Source: Triticum aestivum (taxonomy: Eukaryota; Streptophyta; Magnoliopsida; Poales; Poaceae). From it: 64,000 nt of DNA. Numbering within the stretch: the stretch's first letter is position 1; each line of letters begins with the position of its first letter. The notes under the pieces are model-generated. The model saw only the letters and a list, made by a program, of their open reading frames with translations, was not told the DNA's origin and did not search any database. Both the position numbers and the translations under genes were made by a program. The stretch is from NCBI RefSeq assembly GCF_018294505.1, contig NC_057794.1, positions 190,023,114 through 190,087,113 of the forward strand, read 5' to 3'. Of the stretch, positions 33,001 to 44,612 are shown one piece after another.

Positions 33001-33874
33001 GAGGAACTAGCTGAAACACCTGAGGCAATGGAGATGTCGGCAGTCCTTTGGCACGAAGCGAGATGCAGGTCGGAACAGCTGAAGGCTTTGGCGGAGGAGT
33101 TGAGGACTTTGGAGGAACAGGAGTAGCATGAGGAATTGGCCGTGAGGGCTTTGAGGATTCTGGCCGTGAGGGCATTGCTGAGGAACTTGGCCTGCGTGCA
33201 GGCTTCTTAGACATAGCCTTCTTTGGCTTGACAGCAGAGGCCTCAGCAGAGGCAGCGGCAGCGGCAGAGTCTTCATTGAATTTCCCCACTGCTTCTCTGG
33301 CTTTCTTAGCCAACTTGGTTTGGCGCTTGGCCCATTCATCAGGATAGTCCTCACCGCGCTTGAGGCTGGTGGGATCTGCTATTTGGCCAGGTGCCAATGG
33401 AGCTCTTAGGCATGGAGGATTGAGTGCGAATTTCTTCATGTACTTAGGAGTGACATATCTGTACTCCCTCCATTCTCTTGCCCATCTCCTCTCTATCCTC
33501 TGTTTGCGCACTTTGCACTCATTCTTGGTTTCCTCGGTAGGTGTGCAGTACCCAGCATATATGTCATCAGGGATTTCAAATATTGTATTTACCTTAGGCC
33601 TCTTTCCTCCCTTCTGTGGCCTTTTACCATCAGCCATTTTCTTCAGTTGAGGAATTTGAACAATCGAATTCTCTGAAGAAGTATGCAACTTTTCTTCGAG
33701 GAACGCTGCAAATGAGTTAAGTTGATGAGAACCTAGTGATTCAGCAGCTGACATGTGTACCTGTGAACAGAGTATAGTTGCGAGGAATTTGGAGAGGTCA
33801 TATGCGTTCTCAGAAGGTTTTTCAAAAAGAACAAGTTTGAGGAATTTGACCAGATGAGTCTTGAAGATTTTCAC
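30075..33874 (-). pseudogene. Long third reading frame of the Maximus/SIRE-type element
   Basis: About 1,260 codons in the env position of SIRE elements. I see no signal peptide or membrane segment, so I do not call it an envelope. Possible starts are 33874 or 33637 (MADGKRPQKGGKRPK). Visible parts: a basic and proline-rich N-terminal part (RRPSSSAMPSRPESSKPSRP); a Glu/Asp patch (SSDEDEADDDE); a charged helical part (EEKWKYEKARQIKKVQYKKE); a long Glu/Pro/Ser/Thr-rich linker; and a folded-looking C-terminal part starting FYATLHITGDAENVNSW. That last part resembles the plant 'putative transposon protein' domain (PF20167), tentatively. There is one frameshift near 33000-33060. The stops at 32046, 31209, 30690 and 30438 all read as CAA or CAG changed by C to T. 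Otherwise the frame is open. Confidence 0.65.
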
Positions 33875-34083
33875 TAAGCGATCTTTGTCTTAGGTTCCAG
33901 AGTTGTATAGATCGAAGATCCACACAATTGAGGAATCTTGAAGAAAAATGATGCTTAGAGAAACGAATCAAGAACAGATGACTTGTGAGGTGTTCAGTGT
34001 GTGAAGATATGAAGAAAAACACTTTTGAAGATTTTGTAGATAATCATTCGAATCAACGAGGGCAATAAAAGTAACTTTTATTT

Positions 34084-34365
34084 ACCCTGGATGAAGAACA
34101 CGACGAACTGGAGTGAGGAGATGTGAAGTTCGTCTGTGCAGATCTTCCACGCCCTAACTTGGCGGAGGAAGACGGCTACGGCGGCGGCGGAGTGAAGATG
34201 TCCGCGGTCGGCGCGAGTACGTCGGCGACGAGGTTGAGGCAGTGAAGCTCTTCCTCACCGGCGGCGATGAAGTAGCGGCGGCGCTAGGGTTTGAGAAGCT
34301 CGAGCTGGAGAGAGAGGTCGAGCGGAGTAAAAGAAGTGAGGAAGGGAAGGAGGGGTATTTATAGC
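34084..34365 (-). promoter_or_regulatory. Internal TATA-led leader before the third reading frame
   Basis: On the minus strand, TATAAATA (34356-34363) is followed by a pyrimidine-rich stretch, then CTCAAACCCTAGCGCCGCCG and about 200 bp of GC-rich DNA. This looks like the 5' leader of a plant nuclear gene. It ends at CCAGGGTAAATA, a plausible splice donor, after which the DNA turns AT-rich up to the reading frame at 33874. It is far from the LTR promoter. Promoter activity is inferred. Confidence 0.45.
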
Positions 34366-35044
34366 CACGGTGAAAAACTGCTCGCCCGAAGAAATTGGAT
34401 GAATGTGCCCCTGACCCTTCTCATTCGCATGACATGTGTCACCCACGTAGTGAGGGGTGGAGATCGTGTTAGATCATGGGTGAGTGGATAAGTGTATCGT
34501 GGGATGCGGAACGATTTGAGTGGCAAAGCCGAAAATTTAGATAAGATAGGTTTTAAAGTTCCATTCGCAATTTCTTCAGCTAGCAAGGACACAGTGAAGA
34601 TTTTGAACGAGTTTCAAATAGAACGCACATGAAGAATTTGTGAACAGATTGGGTTGAGTATAGCATAGAGGGGAAGGGTCCGATCACATTCACTTAGCAG
34701 AAAACCAACTTGAAGAAATAGCAATAAGTGAATGCTGTAGAGGACATAAACTCATATATATATATAGCCAATGAAGAAAAACGACGGAACCAGTGAAGAC
34801 TATGCAAAGTTGAAGAATATGAATAATTTGAGGAATTTCAACTTTTGGTGGTGGCGTGACCCACCGTATAAGAATGATGATTTCAGACACCACGTACAAT
34901 TATCGTAGGGTTCTGAGAATCAAATTCTTCTTTAATTTCTTCACACTAAGAGTGTTATTCTTCATTGATTGAAGTAAAATGTTTCTTCATGTGTTGCACA
35001 TCTAAGTCATCAATTTTGCATAAGTGTTAGGATGAGTGTCCTCT
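34366..35044 (-). other. Spacer between RNase H and the internal leader
   Basis: About 680 bp, AT-rich, with no supported reading frame. Contains a (TA)n run near 34755-34765. It would be upstream sequence for the internal promoter. Confidence 0.5.
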
Positions 35045-35803
35045 TCAAAGAACATTCGAAGATTCTAGGATATTTAGCTCACACCGCAACTTGCTAAATC
35101 TCTTCTCATCCAAGGGCTTTGTGAAGATATCGGCTAGTTGTTCTTCAGTCTTCACATGCTCAATAGAAATGTTGCCCTTCAACACATGATCATGAAGAAA
35201 ATGATGATGAATCTGAATGTACTTTGTTTTCGAGTGCTGAACTGGGTTGTGAGCAATCTTGATGGCACTCTCATTGTCACAGAAGAGAGGCACATTCTTC
35301 ATGTTGATGTCGTAGTCCTTGAGAGTTTGCTTCATCCATAGTAATTGGGCACAGCAAGAACCAGCGGCAATGTACTCAGCTTCAGCAGTAGATAGTGATA
35401 TGTAGTTCTGTTTCTTCGAGGACCAATAGACCAAAGATCGTCCGAGGAAATGACATGTACCAGATGTTGACTTGCGATCCACACGATCACCAGCATAGTC
35501 AGAGTCAGAATATCCAACAAGATCAAAAACCGAGCCCTTGGGGTACCATAATCCAAGTGTTGGTGTGTGAGCTAGATATCGAAGAATATGCTTCACAGCC
35601 TTATCGTGTGATTCCTTTGGTGCAGCTTGAAATTGGGCACACATGCAAACACTAAGCATTATATCTGGCCTAGATGCACATAAGTATAATAAGGAACCTA
35701 TCATGGAGCGGTATACCTTATGATCGAAGTCAATACCATTTTCATCAGTGCACAGATGGCCATTTGTGGGCATAGGAATTTTGACTCCTTTGCAATCTTG
35801 CAT
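35045..35803 (-). pseudogene. pol: RNase H end of Copia pol (Maximus/SIRE type)
   Basis: A 252-residue open stretch with the Copia connection (YRSMIGSLLYLCASRPDI), then RNase H with D in GYSDSDYAGD, E in STAEAEYIAA and D in FCDNESAI, ending in the usual LADIFTKPL tail. The acidic residues look intact. It is separated from the RT segment by a small break at about 35804-35866. Confidence 0.9.
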
Positions 35804-35866
35804 GCCGAATTTCCTCAGTACATCCTTGAGGTATTTCTCCAGAGATATGAATATGCCATTGTGTTG

Positions 35867-36640
35867 TTAACGAATTTGAAGACCTAAGAAGAATTTCAAC
35901 TCTCCCATACTAGACATTTGATATTCTTCACTCATCATATAGGCAAATTCATCACTATAACGTTGGTCAGTATAGCCAAAGATAATATCGTCAACATATA
36001 CTTGGCACACAAACAATTCACCATCATAAGATTTAGTGAAGAGAGTAGGGTCGAGTGAACCGGGTTTGAAGCCTTTCTGCATGAAGAGTTCCTTCAAAGT
36101 ATCATACCAAGCCCGTGGGGCCTGCTTGAGGCCATAGAGGGCCTTGTTGAGTCTGAAGACTTTGTCAGGATTCTTTGGATCTTCAAAACCTGGGGGTTGA
36201 GCAATATATACTTCTTCCTCAAGCTTACCATTGAGGAATGCACTTTTCACATCCATCTGATATAGAGTGATATCATGATGGTTAGCATAAGCAAGTAATA
36301 TGCGAATAGCCTCAAGTCTAGCAACAGGTGCAAAAGTTTCATCAAAATCAATTCCTTCAACCTGTGGCTAGCCTTGAGCTACAAGCTGTGCCTTATTCCT
36401 CACCACAAGGCCATTTTCATCTTGCTTGTTGCGGTAGATCCACTTTGTGCCGATGATATTGTGCTTGCGAGGATCTGGACGTTTGACCAATTCCCAGACA
36501 TTGTTAAGCTCGAACTGATGTAATTCCTCTTGCATGGCCTGAATCCACTCAGGCTCCAGAAATGCTTCATCTACCTTAGTGGGCTCTGTAATAGAGACAA
36601 AAGCATACTGCCTACAAAAGTTAGACAAATGTGAAGCTTT
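35867..36640 (-). pseudogene. pol: Copia reverse transcriptase (Maximus/SIRE type)
   Basis: Reads WIQAMQEEL, then [40 protein letters not shown] and the catalytic YVDD at 35987-35998. A break with a TAG sits at 36368, inside the conserved GYSQ-type junction. The domain is complete apart from that. Confidence 0.9.
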
Positions 36641-37772
36641 TGAGAGTGTGAGAGGACCTAGCGCTTTGATGTCATTGATGATCTTTTCAACTTGCACTTC
36701 TTTTGCAATGCGAGGATGAGATGGTTGTCGTTGAAGAGTTTGATCAGCGTTTTCTTCAGCACCATTTTCTTCAGCATTTTCTTCAGGTGAATTAGCTCGA
36801 CGTTCTTCATGTTCTGGAATGAATTCTTCAGCAGATTCTTTAGTAGGAATGACATTGTCAGTAGCCTTGAACTTGATAGTTTCCTCAGGTGCTGGTTCAT
36901 CTATCATAGTAGGTAGGTGCTCTCTTTGCGAGCCATTAGTTTCATCGAACCGCACATCTAAAGTTTCAACAACTTTGTGAAGAACGTTGTTGAAGACTCT
37001 GTATGTGTGCGAGTCCTTTCCGTAACCAAGCATAAAACCTTCATGTGCTTTCAGTGCAAATTTTGAGTTGTGATGAGGATATCTAATCCAACATTTAGCA
37101 CCGAAGACTTTGAAATAACTTACATTGGGTTTCTTATCAGTGAGGAGTTCATAGGCAGTCTTTTTGAAGAATTTGTGAAGATATACTCTGTTGATGATGT
37201 GGCACGCAGTATCAATTGCCTTAGTCCATAAACGACGAGGCGTTTTGTATTCATCAAGCATAGTGCGAGCCATCTCAGCAAGAGTCATGTTCTTGCGCTC
37301 CACGATGCCATTCTGCTGAGGAGTGTAAGGAGCAGATAACTCATGAGTGATACCAAGTTCATCAAGATAGTCATCGAGACCAGAATTCTTGAACTCAGTG
37401 CCATTGTCACTTCTGATGTGCTTGATCTTCACACCAAAGTTGGTTGAAGCCCTCGAGGAAAATCATTTGAAGACTTCCTGCACTTCATGTTTGTAAGTAA
37501 CAAGGTGTACATGTGTAACGAGAATAATCATCAACAATAACAAAGCCATATTGAGATGCTTCATTTGAGATAGCAGAATAATGATTAGGACCAAAGAGAT
37601 CCATGTGAAGCAATTCAAATGGGCGAGTGGTGGTCATGATAGTCTTCGCTGGATGCTTGGCCTTGGTCATCTTCCTAGCTTCACAGGCTCCGCATAGGTG
37701 ATCCTTGAGGAATTTGACATTCTTGATGCCAATGGCATGCTTCTTCTTCGCAAGCGTGTGCAAATTCCTCAT
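36641..37772 (-). pseudogene. int: Copia integrase (Maximus/SIRE type)
   Basis: The zinc-binding part with CGACEARK is at about 37690. The catalytic residues are D (LLHMDLFGP), D (HIRSDNGTEF) and E (QNGIVERKN), with a GKKP-like DKKPNVSYFKVFG block and a Glu-rich C-terminal linker. A frameshift near 37440-37500 lies between the first and second catalytic Asp. A further break precedes 37772. Confidence 0.88.
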
Positions 37773-38230
37773 GCCTGCATGACCAAGTCATCGATGCCAG
37801 AGCCAGCCTTCTGAAGCTTTTGCAAGTAAGAACACGGCTGGTTGTGGTCCTGTAGAGAAATCAACAATATACAGGTCTCCTCTCCTAAAGCCTTCGAAGA
37901 CTTTGGAATTGTCAGCTTCCATAACCACAACATAACGGTACTTGCCAAAGACAACAACCATATCAAGATCACAAAGCATTGAGACAGACATAAGGTTGTA
38001 TCCTAAGGACTCAACAAGCATGACTTTGTCCATGTATCGATCCTTTGTAATCGCAACCTTACCTAGACCCAATACCTAACTTTTGCCTTTGTCAGCAAAG
38101 ATGATATGCTTCAGATGCGACGGAGATAATGGAGCATCCATCAATAGATTCTTGTCACCAGTCATGTGGTTTGTACATCCACTGTCGAGGACCCACTCAG
38201 TGGATTTGGGTTGATCATCCTGCAGATGAA
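37773..38230 (-). pseudogene. pro: Copia protease and pre-integrase region (Maximus/SIRE type)
   Basis: The protease active site WVLDSGCTNHMTG is intact (DSG at 38178-38186). It is followed by a VAITKD...YNLMSVSMLCDL stretch typical of the pre-integrase segment. A stop at about 38075-38080 (before VLGLGKVAI) and another after WLWHR (near 37788) break the frame. Confidence 0.8.
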
Positions 38231-40985
38231 TTAGTGTTGCTTACAAACTCATATACTTCATCAGTGAAGAATATGACATCAATTCATAAAATCAATTTCA
38301 TCAAGTAAAAGAACTGATAAAGCAATATGAGGACGTGAGAAATGAAAGTTCATTTCTTCATGATTAACCTGCGTCCTTTCAGGCATGCTCAGGTCTCCAG
38401 CAAATTCTTCAGACGATTATGTGTGTCTGGAGACCTGACCCTGCAGAAGAGATTAGTTCTTTTTCTTCACCACCCACATCTGAAGGGCTGGCAAAGAGTT
38501 CATCATTCTGCGAGCTCCATACGAGAAGGATGGCATAGAAGTCAATCCATTTCGTTTCACATAAGATGGGTTAGAGTAAGCATATGAGTAAGCAGAGAAA
38601 TTCTTCGAGGACTTATGGACATAATGATTTGAAGAATAATGCACATATCCATAATCCTTAGATCTTCCCTGCGAAACAGACGGGTTAGCACGATGATGTT
38701 CATATGCGGACTTTGATCCATATGAGGAATTTGGTCCATATGAAGAATTTGATCTATATGAAGAATTTGATCTGGGGTTCCTATTCCTTTGGCATGATGA
38801 CATTCACCTGAAGATTTTCAAGGCATCTTTTGGGAACCCAGATTTTCTTCATAGGGGAGCCGTTCCTGCAGTTACTGCCAACATATCTAGCAAATACTTC
38901 ACCATTCTGATTTTTGAATAGCTTATAGTTGGAGTCAATTGACTCATCATCAGAATGAGGAGATTCACATGCAAATCCAGATAAGTTAGATGGATCAACT
39001 GGAGGTCCCTTTGCAGCAACCCATGTAGCTTTGGGGTACTACTCAGGCTTCCAATATGTACCATCAGCATTGAGTTTCCTCTCAAAGGCGATACCCTCTT
39101 TCCTAGGGTTCCTGTTGAGGATCTGCTTTTTAAGCACATCACAAAGAGCCTGATGCCCTTTGAGGCTTTTGTACATGCCTGTCATGTACAATTCCTTCAG
39201 CCCTGCATCGTCAATGATACTAGCAATGTCCTCAGATGAGGAATTAGTGATAGTAGAGGCATGTCAAGAATTTGAAACATTAGCAGCATTTGAACATTCA
39301 GGTGAAGAATTAGCAGATTCACGTTCAATGCACTTCAAGCATGGAGGAACAAATTATTCCTGAGATGCGCTGATTTGTTGAGCAAGTAATGAATCGTGCT
39401 CCTTCTGAAGATCTTCATAACTCACTCTTAGCTTTTCAAGATCTTTCTTTCTTTGAAGTAATTCATAAGAAAGCTTCTCATGATCCGATAAGAGAGTGTT
39501 ATGATGACTTTGAAGTTTGTCAAGCTTGGACTGAAGTCTCTGAAGATTTTCAGTCAAAGTTTCAGTGCGATCCATTTCTTCACCCAACATATCATCACTT
39601 TTATTTAGCATGTTTTGAACCTTTTCTAAAGCCCTTTGTTGTTTTATAGCTATCTTAGCAAGTTTAGAATAGTTGGGCTTAAGGTTTTCATCAGATTCAT
39701 TCTCACTTGATTCAGAGGAGGTATATTTGAGTACCTTGGCACCCTTTGCCATGAAGCAATAGGTGGGAGCATAGTCATCATCGCCTTCATCAGCCTTGTT
39801 GGTGAGGTCATTTTCTTCAGTGTTGAAGATAGACTTGCTGACGAATGCAGTAGCGAGAGCTAGGCTCGCCACTCCGGATTCAGACTCCTCAGATGACTCC
39901 TCTTCCTCATTTTCTTCAGATTCAGCCTCAGAGTCCATTTCCTTGCCAATGAATGCCCTGGCCTTCTTGGAGATGCTCTTCTTGTGATATGAGGGCTTGG
40001 AGGATTTTGATCATGAGGATTTTGTAGATTTCTTCTTTTTCTTCGCATCATCAGAATTGTAATCCTTGTATTTCTTCTTCTTTGATTCCTTTTCCCACTG
40101 AGGACAATCTTGAATGAAATGTCCAGGTTTCTTGCATTTGTGACAGACCCTCTTCTTGTAGTCACTGGATGAGGAATCATTGCTCCTTGAGGATCTTCCA
40201 AGGCGACCACGTCTTGAGAACTTTTTGAACTTCTTCATGAGCAGAGCCAGATCATGGCTCAGTTCTTCAGGATCACCAAGGCTGCTACCAGAGTCTTCAT
40301 CTTCGGACTCAGATACTGCATTGGCCTTCAGTGCACGTGTTCTGCCATAGCTTGAACCATAGAGATCTCTCTTTTCAGCAAGTTGGAACTCATGAGTATT
40401 TAGCCTCTCGAGAATATCAGCGGGATCAAGTGACTTGTAATCAGCACGTTCTTGTATCATCAATGCCAGAGTGTCAAATGAGGAATCAAGCGATCTCAGC
40501 AATTTCTTCACCACCTCATGGTCAGTGATGTCAATGGCACCAAGTGCTTGAAGCTCATTTGAGATGTCAATGAGGCGATCGAAGGTTTGTTGAAAATTTT
40601 CATTGTCGAGTCTTTTGAAGCGGTTGAAGAGATTGCGAAGAACATCAACTCGAGAGTCACGCTGAGTTGAGACTCCTTCATTCACTTCAGACAACCTATC
40701 CCAGATAAGCTTCGCTATTTCCAAAGCACTCACTCTGCCATACTGTCCTTTGCTCAGATGGCCACATATGATATTCTTCGCTTGAGAGTCGAGTTGCTTG
40801 AATCTCTTCACATCGGCAACATTCAGAGAAGGTGTGACTAAGGGAACACCATTTTCCACAACATACCAGAGATTGTTATCAATTTCTTCAAGATGCATTC
40901 ACATCTTATTCTTCTAGTAGGGGTAGTCCGTCCCATCGAAGGTAGGACATCCAGCAGAGACCTTGATCATACCTGCGGTCGACAT
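38231..40985 (-). pseudogene. gag: gag of the Maximus/SIRE-type element
   Basis: Start ATG at 40985-40983 (MSTAGMIKVSAG), about 65 bases from the primer site. The UBN2-type capsid part (LIWDRLSEVNEG, DVLRNLFNRFK, VVKKLLRSLDSSFDTL) is followed by the zinc knuckle CHKCKKPGHFIQDC. Then comes a long Glu/Ser-rich extension with a strong coiled coil (about 39360-39700, QRLQSKLDKLQSHH), a feature of SIRE-type gags, and a Tyr/Ser/Asn-rich stretch (about 38560-38800, SSYGPNSSYG). Stops: TAG at about 40915 (Trp codon), TGA at 40011-40013 (CGA), TAA or TGA near 39352 and 38846. Confidence 0.85.
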
Positions 40986-41038
40986 AACTAAAACTCCAGG
41001 CGATTAAACCAAAATCACACAGAACAAGGGAGTACCTT

Positions 41039-41050
41039 GCTCTGATACCA
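41039..41050 (-). promoter_or_regulatory. Primer-binding site of the Maximus/SIRE-type element
   Basis: The minus strand reads TGGTATCAGAGC two bases inside the 5' LTR edge at 41053. Confidence 0.88.
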
Positions 41051-41052
41051 AT

Positions 41053-42584
41053 TGAAACTGCGTTATATCGACTAGAGGGGGTGAATAGGTGATTTTTATG
41101 AAATTCTTCACTGAGGAATTTGCCGGTGAGGAAATTCCTTAGTGAAGAACTACTAGCAGCGGAATAAGTACTCAAAAGTAAACATAACAGAATACAAGCA
41201 TAGTCATCATGATGAAATGAAGACAGGCACAGAGTACAGGAAGCGTAATCACAGGATAACACAGGATGAAGACAAACAGACTGAAGAAATTGAACTGAGG
41301 AAATTGAGAAAGTCTTCAGTCAAAGTCTTCAAACACACATATGAACAAACATACAGCACAGTTATGAGGAAATAGAACCAGTAAGCTCGGTGAAGACAAT
41401 GATTTGGTAGACCAGTTCCAACTGCCGTCTCAGTTGTACGTCTGGTTGGAGCGGCTGAGTATTTAAACTCGAGGACACATAGTCCCGGACACGCAGTCAA
41501 GGACACTTAGTCCAAGACACCCAGTCCTCACCGTATTCTCCTTGAACTAAGGTCACACAGACCTCGTCCAATCACTCGTGGTAAGTCTTCAGGCGACTTC
41601 CAAACTTTCACAAACTTGGTTACTCGGCGATCCACAATTCCTCTTGGATGCTCTAGACCATGACGCCTAACCGTCTGGAAGAAGCACAATCTTCAAAGGT
41701 AACAAGCGTCGGATCCACTCAGGATCAATCTCTTCAGTGATGCTCAATCACTTGGGGTTTGTAGGTGTTTGGGTTTTGGGTTTTTGTTTTTTTTTCACTT
41801 GATGATTTTCGCTCAAAGTCCTCGGAGGATGGGTTGCTCTCAAATTACAAGTGTTAGTTTCTCTCGGAGCAGCCAACCAGCTAGTGGTTGTAGGGGGCGG
41901 CTATTTATAGCCTAGGGAGCAGCCCGACATGATAAGACATAAATGCCCTTCAATGATAGGACCTTTAGGTGGATAGATATTTTGGGACAGCTGGCGCATA
42001 GCACAGCAACGGTCGGAATTTTGAGTAGCAAAATCCTCAGGGCTATCATGTTCCTCACTATGTAGGCAATCCGCACTGGCGAATTCCTAACTCCTCAGTC
42101 AGGACAAATTCCTCAGAGACCAGAAGAAATTCGTCTCTATCACTGAAGAAATTGACTGAACTATATGAGATTTCCAATGGCTCTACTCGAAGGGATTGGT
42201 AGGTGTAGGATTTTGAGTTGAGCATCACATGGAAATTTTTCCTTAGTATTTCCTCGACCCCCTTTAACAGTACGGTGTTTCCTATGACTCAAGAAAGAGA
42301 AAAACAAAACTATGAAAACGAAAGTCTTCAAGCTTCATATTCCTCGCATGAATATCAAGTCTTCACGGACACACCAATTTCTTCACTTTCAAAGTCTTCA
42401 TGAAAGTCTTCAGAAATACCAAAATCTTTAGTCGAAGATAGTCATTTTTAGGGGTCGACTTTTCCTGTAAATATCAAACTCCTCATAGACTTATAGACCT
42501 GTGTACACTCACACATGCATTAGTCCCTTAACCTATAAGTCTTCAATACACCAAAATCACTAAGGGGCACTAGATGCACTTACA
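41053..42584 (-). repeat. 5' LTR of the Maximus/SIRE-type element
   Basis: Pairs with 27986-29532. TATAAATA on the minus strand at 41902-41909; the four-unit 14-bp repeat at 41473-41528 is kept. The right edge is followed by the target duplication TTTAG. Confidence 0.9.
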
Positions 42585-42693
42585 TTTAGAACATACAAAA
42601 AAGGAACAACGACCATTTACAAGATTGTAAAACTGTGTCTTTGATAATCAAACTAAAGGGTATTTCTTATTACATATCGACAGTCTGAATGCT

Positions 42694-43754
42694 TAAGTGC
42701 AAAAGGGGCGGAGCAACTCCGCATTCCAAGCACGTGGCTCATCTTTCTTATGCTCGACGTTGTAGAGGTGGTACGCTCCATTATCGAGCACTCTGGTGAC
42801 AATGAAAGGACCTTCCCTAGTAGGGGCAAGCTTGTGTGGCTTCTGTTGATCCACTCGAAGAACCAAATCTCCTTCCTAAAATGCTCGACCCCTCACGTTT
42901 CTGGCGTGGAATCGATGCAGGTCTTGCTGATAAATGGTCGATCGGATCAGAGCCATCTCTTTTTACTCTTCCAGGAGATCAACTACGTCTTGCCGAGCCT
43001 ATTCTGCTTCATCTTCTGAGAAGAGCTCGACCCTGGGTGCATTGTGACGCAAGTCACTCGGAAGCACAGCTTCAGCTCCATAGACCAAGAAGAATGGAGT
43101 TCGACCAGTCGACCGATTCGGAGTCGTCCTCAAACCCCAAAGTACTGACGGAAGTTCATTGACCCAGGCGCCTGCCGCATGCTTGAGATCACGCATCAGT
43201 CGGGGTTTCAGTCCTTTGAGGATCAACCCATTTGCTCTTTCAGCTTGTCCATTTGACTAGGGATGGGCGACTGAAGCATAGTCGACTCGAGTGCCTTGGG
43301 AAGCACATAAGGCTCTGAACTCATCCGAATCAAAATTCAAACCATTGTCGGTGATGATGCTGTGTGGAACGCCATATCTAAATGTTAACTCTGTGATGAT
43401 ACTGACCGCGGTACTGGCTTCCAGACTTTTGATAGGCTTGGCTTCAATCCATTTGGTGAATTTGTCGACTGCCACGAGTACATGAGTGAAGCTACTCCCA
43501 CCCATTCTCAGAGGTCCAACCATGTCCAAACCCCAAACAAAGAAGGGCCAGACGAGTGGGATGGTCTTCAGGGCTGAAGCAGGCTTGCGAGACATGTTGG
43601 AGTAAAACTGGCAGCCTTCACATTTGTCGACTATTTCTTGTGCCATCTCATTTGCCCGTGGCCAATAAAATCCTGCTCAGTATGCTTTAGCCACAATGGT
43701 CCAAGAGGACGCATGGTGACCACAGGTCCCCGAGTGGATGTTGTTGAGGATCAC
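42694..43754 (-). pseudogene. int: Integrase of the outer Tat element
   Basis: Zinc-binding part (CGHHASS...CEGCQFY), then catalytic D (WGLDMVGP), D (IITDNGLNF) and E (NGQAERANG-type segment at about 43235). The C-terminal part ends with a WNAELLRPF segment near 42700. Stops: TGA at 43755-43757 and near 43692 (both Arg codons, CGA to TGA), TAG at 43257-43259 (CAG to TAG) and TAG near 42998. Homologous to 18088-19283. Confidence 0.85.
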
Positions 43755-44612
43755 TCAACCTTCTTCTGGTGTTATGCATTTCTGGCTGACTCCAGTTACA
43801 CTTTCTCTAAACAGCTGCCCTCTTATCACAGTAAAAGCTTTGGATCGGCGGACGATCTGTCGGGCCTCTTCTTCATACTCTGGGAGTTCCTTCCTGAGGA
43901 TGTACACAATGTACAGCACTATCCAGTCGGGAGTGATCACCAATACCTCCATGATCAAGTCGACCACGGCCGGGACTTCGACTTCAGTCAGATCAGTGGT
44001 GCTCTTTGGTTGCAGGGGCTCTTCAGTGAAAGGATCTTCCTGGACTGAAGGTGTATGAATGTGCTCCAAAAACACATTACTGGGAATGGCTTCCCTCTTG
44101 GAACCTATCTTCGCCAAATCATCCGCTGCTTGATTTTTCAGTCGGGGTATATGATGGAGTTCTAAACCCTCAAACTTCTTCTCTAACTTTCTCACCGCAT
44201 TGCAGTATCCAGTCATAGCTGGGCTTCTGACGTCCCACTCCTTCGTCACTTGATTCACCACCAAATCTGAGTCACTGTAGACCATGAGGCGACGGACGCC
44301 AAGTGAAATGGCCATACGCAACCCGTACAAAAGTACCTCATATTCAGCTTCGTTGTTGGAGGAATCGAAATGAATTTGGAGAACATAGCGGAGCTTGTTG
44401 CCTCGGGGCGATACCAATACCACCCCAACACCAGAACCATTCAGCAACTTGGATCCATCAAAGAACATGGTCCAGTGGTCCGAGTGAATCTGAGTCGGCA
44501 GTTGCTGTTCGATCCACTCGGTGAGGAAATCTGATATTGCCTGGGAGTTGATAGCTTTCTTTGCCTCAAACTTGATATCTAAGGGAAGGAGTTCAATCGC
44601 CCATTTTGCCAC
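43755..44612 (-). pseudogene. Second (aRNH-type) RNase H of the outer Tat element
   Basis: A 285-residue open stretch. After AKWAIELLPLDI comes an RNase H domain at about 44100-44480 with FFDGSK, NNEAEYEVL, SDSDLVVNQ and AADDLAKIGS, so all acidic positions are kept. It matches the inner element's domain at 17281-17655. A linker leads to integrase. It is joined in frame to the RT stretch through a TGA at 44613-44615 that was CGA (Arg of GRVAKW in the inner element). Confidence 0.85.

Larger units (their letters stand above)
27986..42584 (-). mobile_element. Complete Copia element (14.6 kb) of Maximus/SIRE type
   Basis: Bounded by LTRs 27986-29532 and 41053-42584 and a perfect target duplication TTTAG (27981-27985 and 42585-42589). 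It is inserted in the outer Tat element between integrase and the 73-bp array. On the minus strand the order is 5' LTR, primer site, gag, protease, integrase, RT, RNase H, a GC-rich leader, a long third reading frame, polypurine tract, 3' LTR. Integrase before RT makes it Copia; the large third frame after pol fits the SIRE/Maximus clade. The family name is from memory of Triticeae elements. Confidence 0.88.

Noticed and set aside
30075..33874. Calling the third frame an envelope gene
   Set aside because: The position fits SIRE-type env-like frames, but I see no signal peptide, transmembrane segment or cleavage site, and the composition is acidic and proline-rich.
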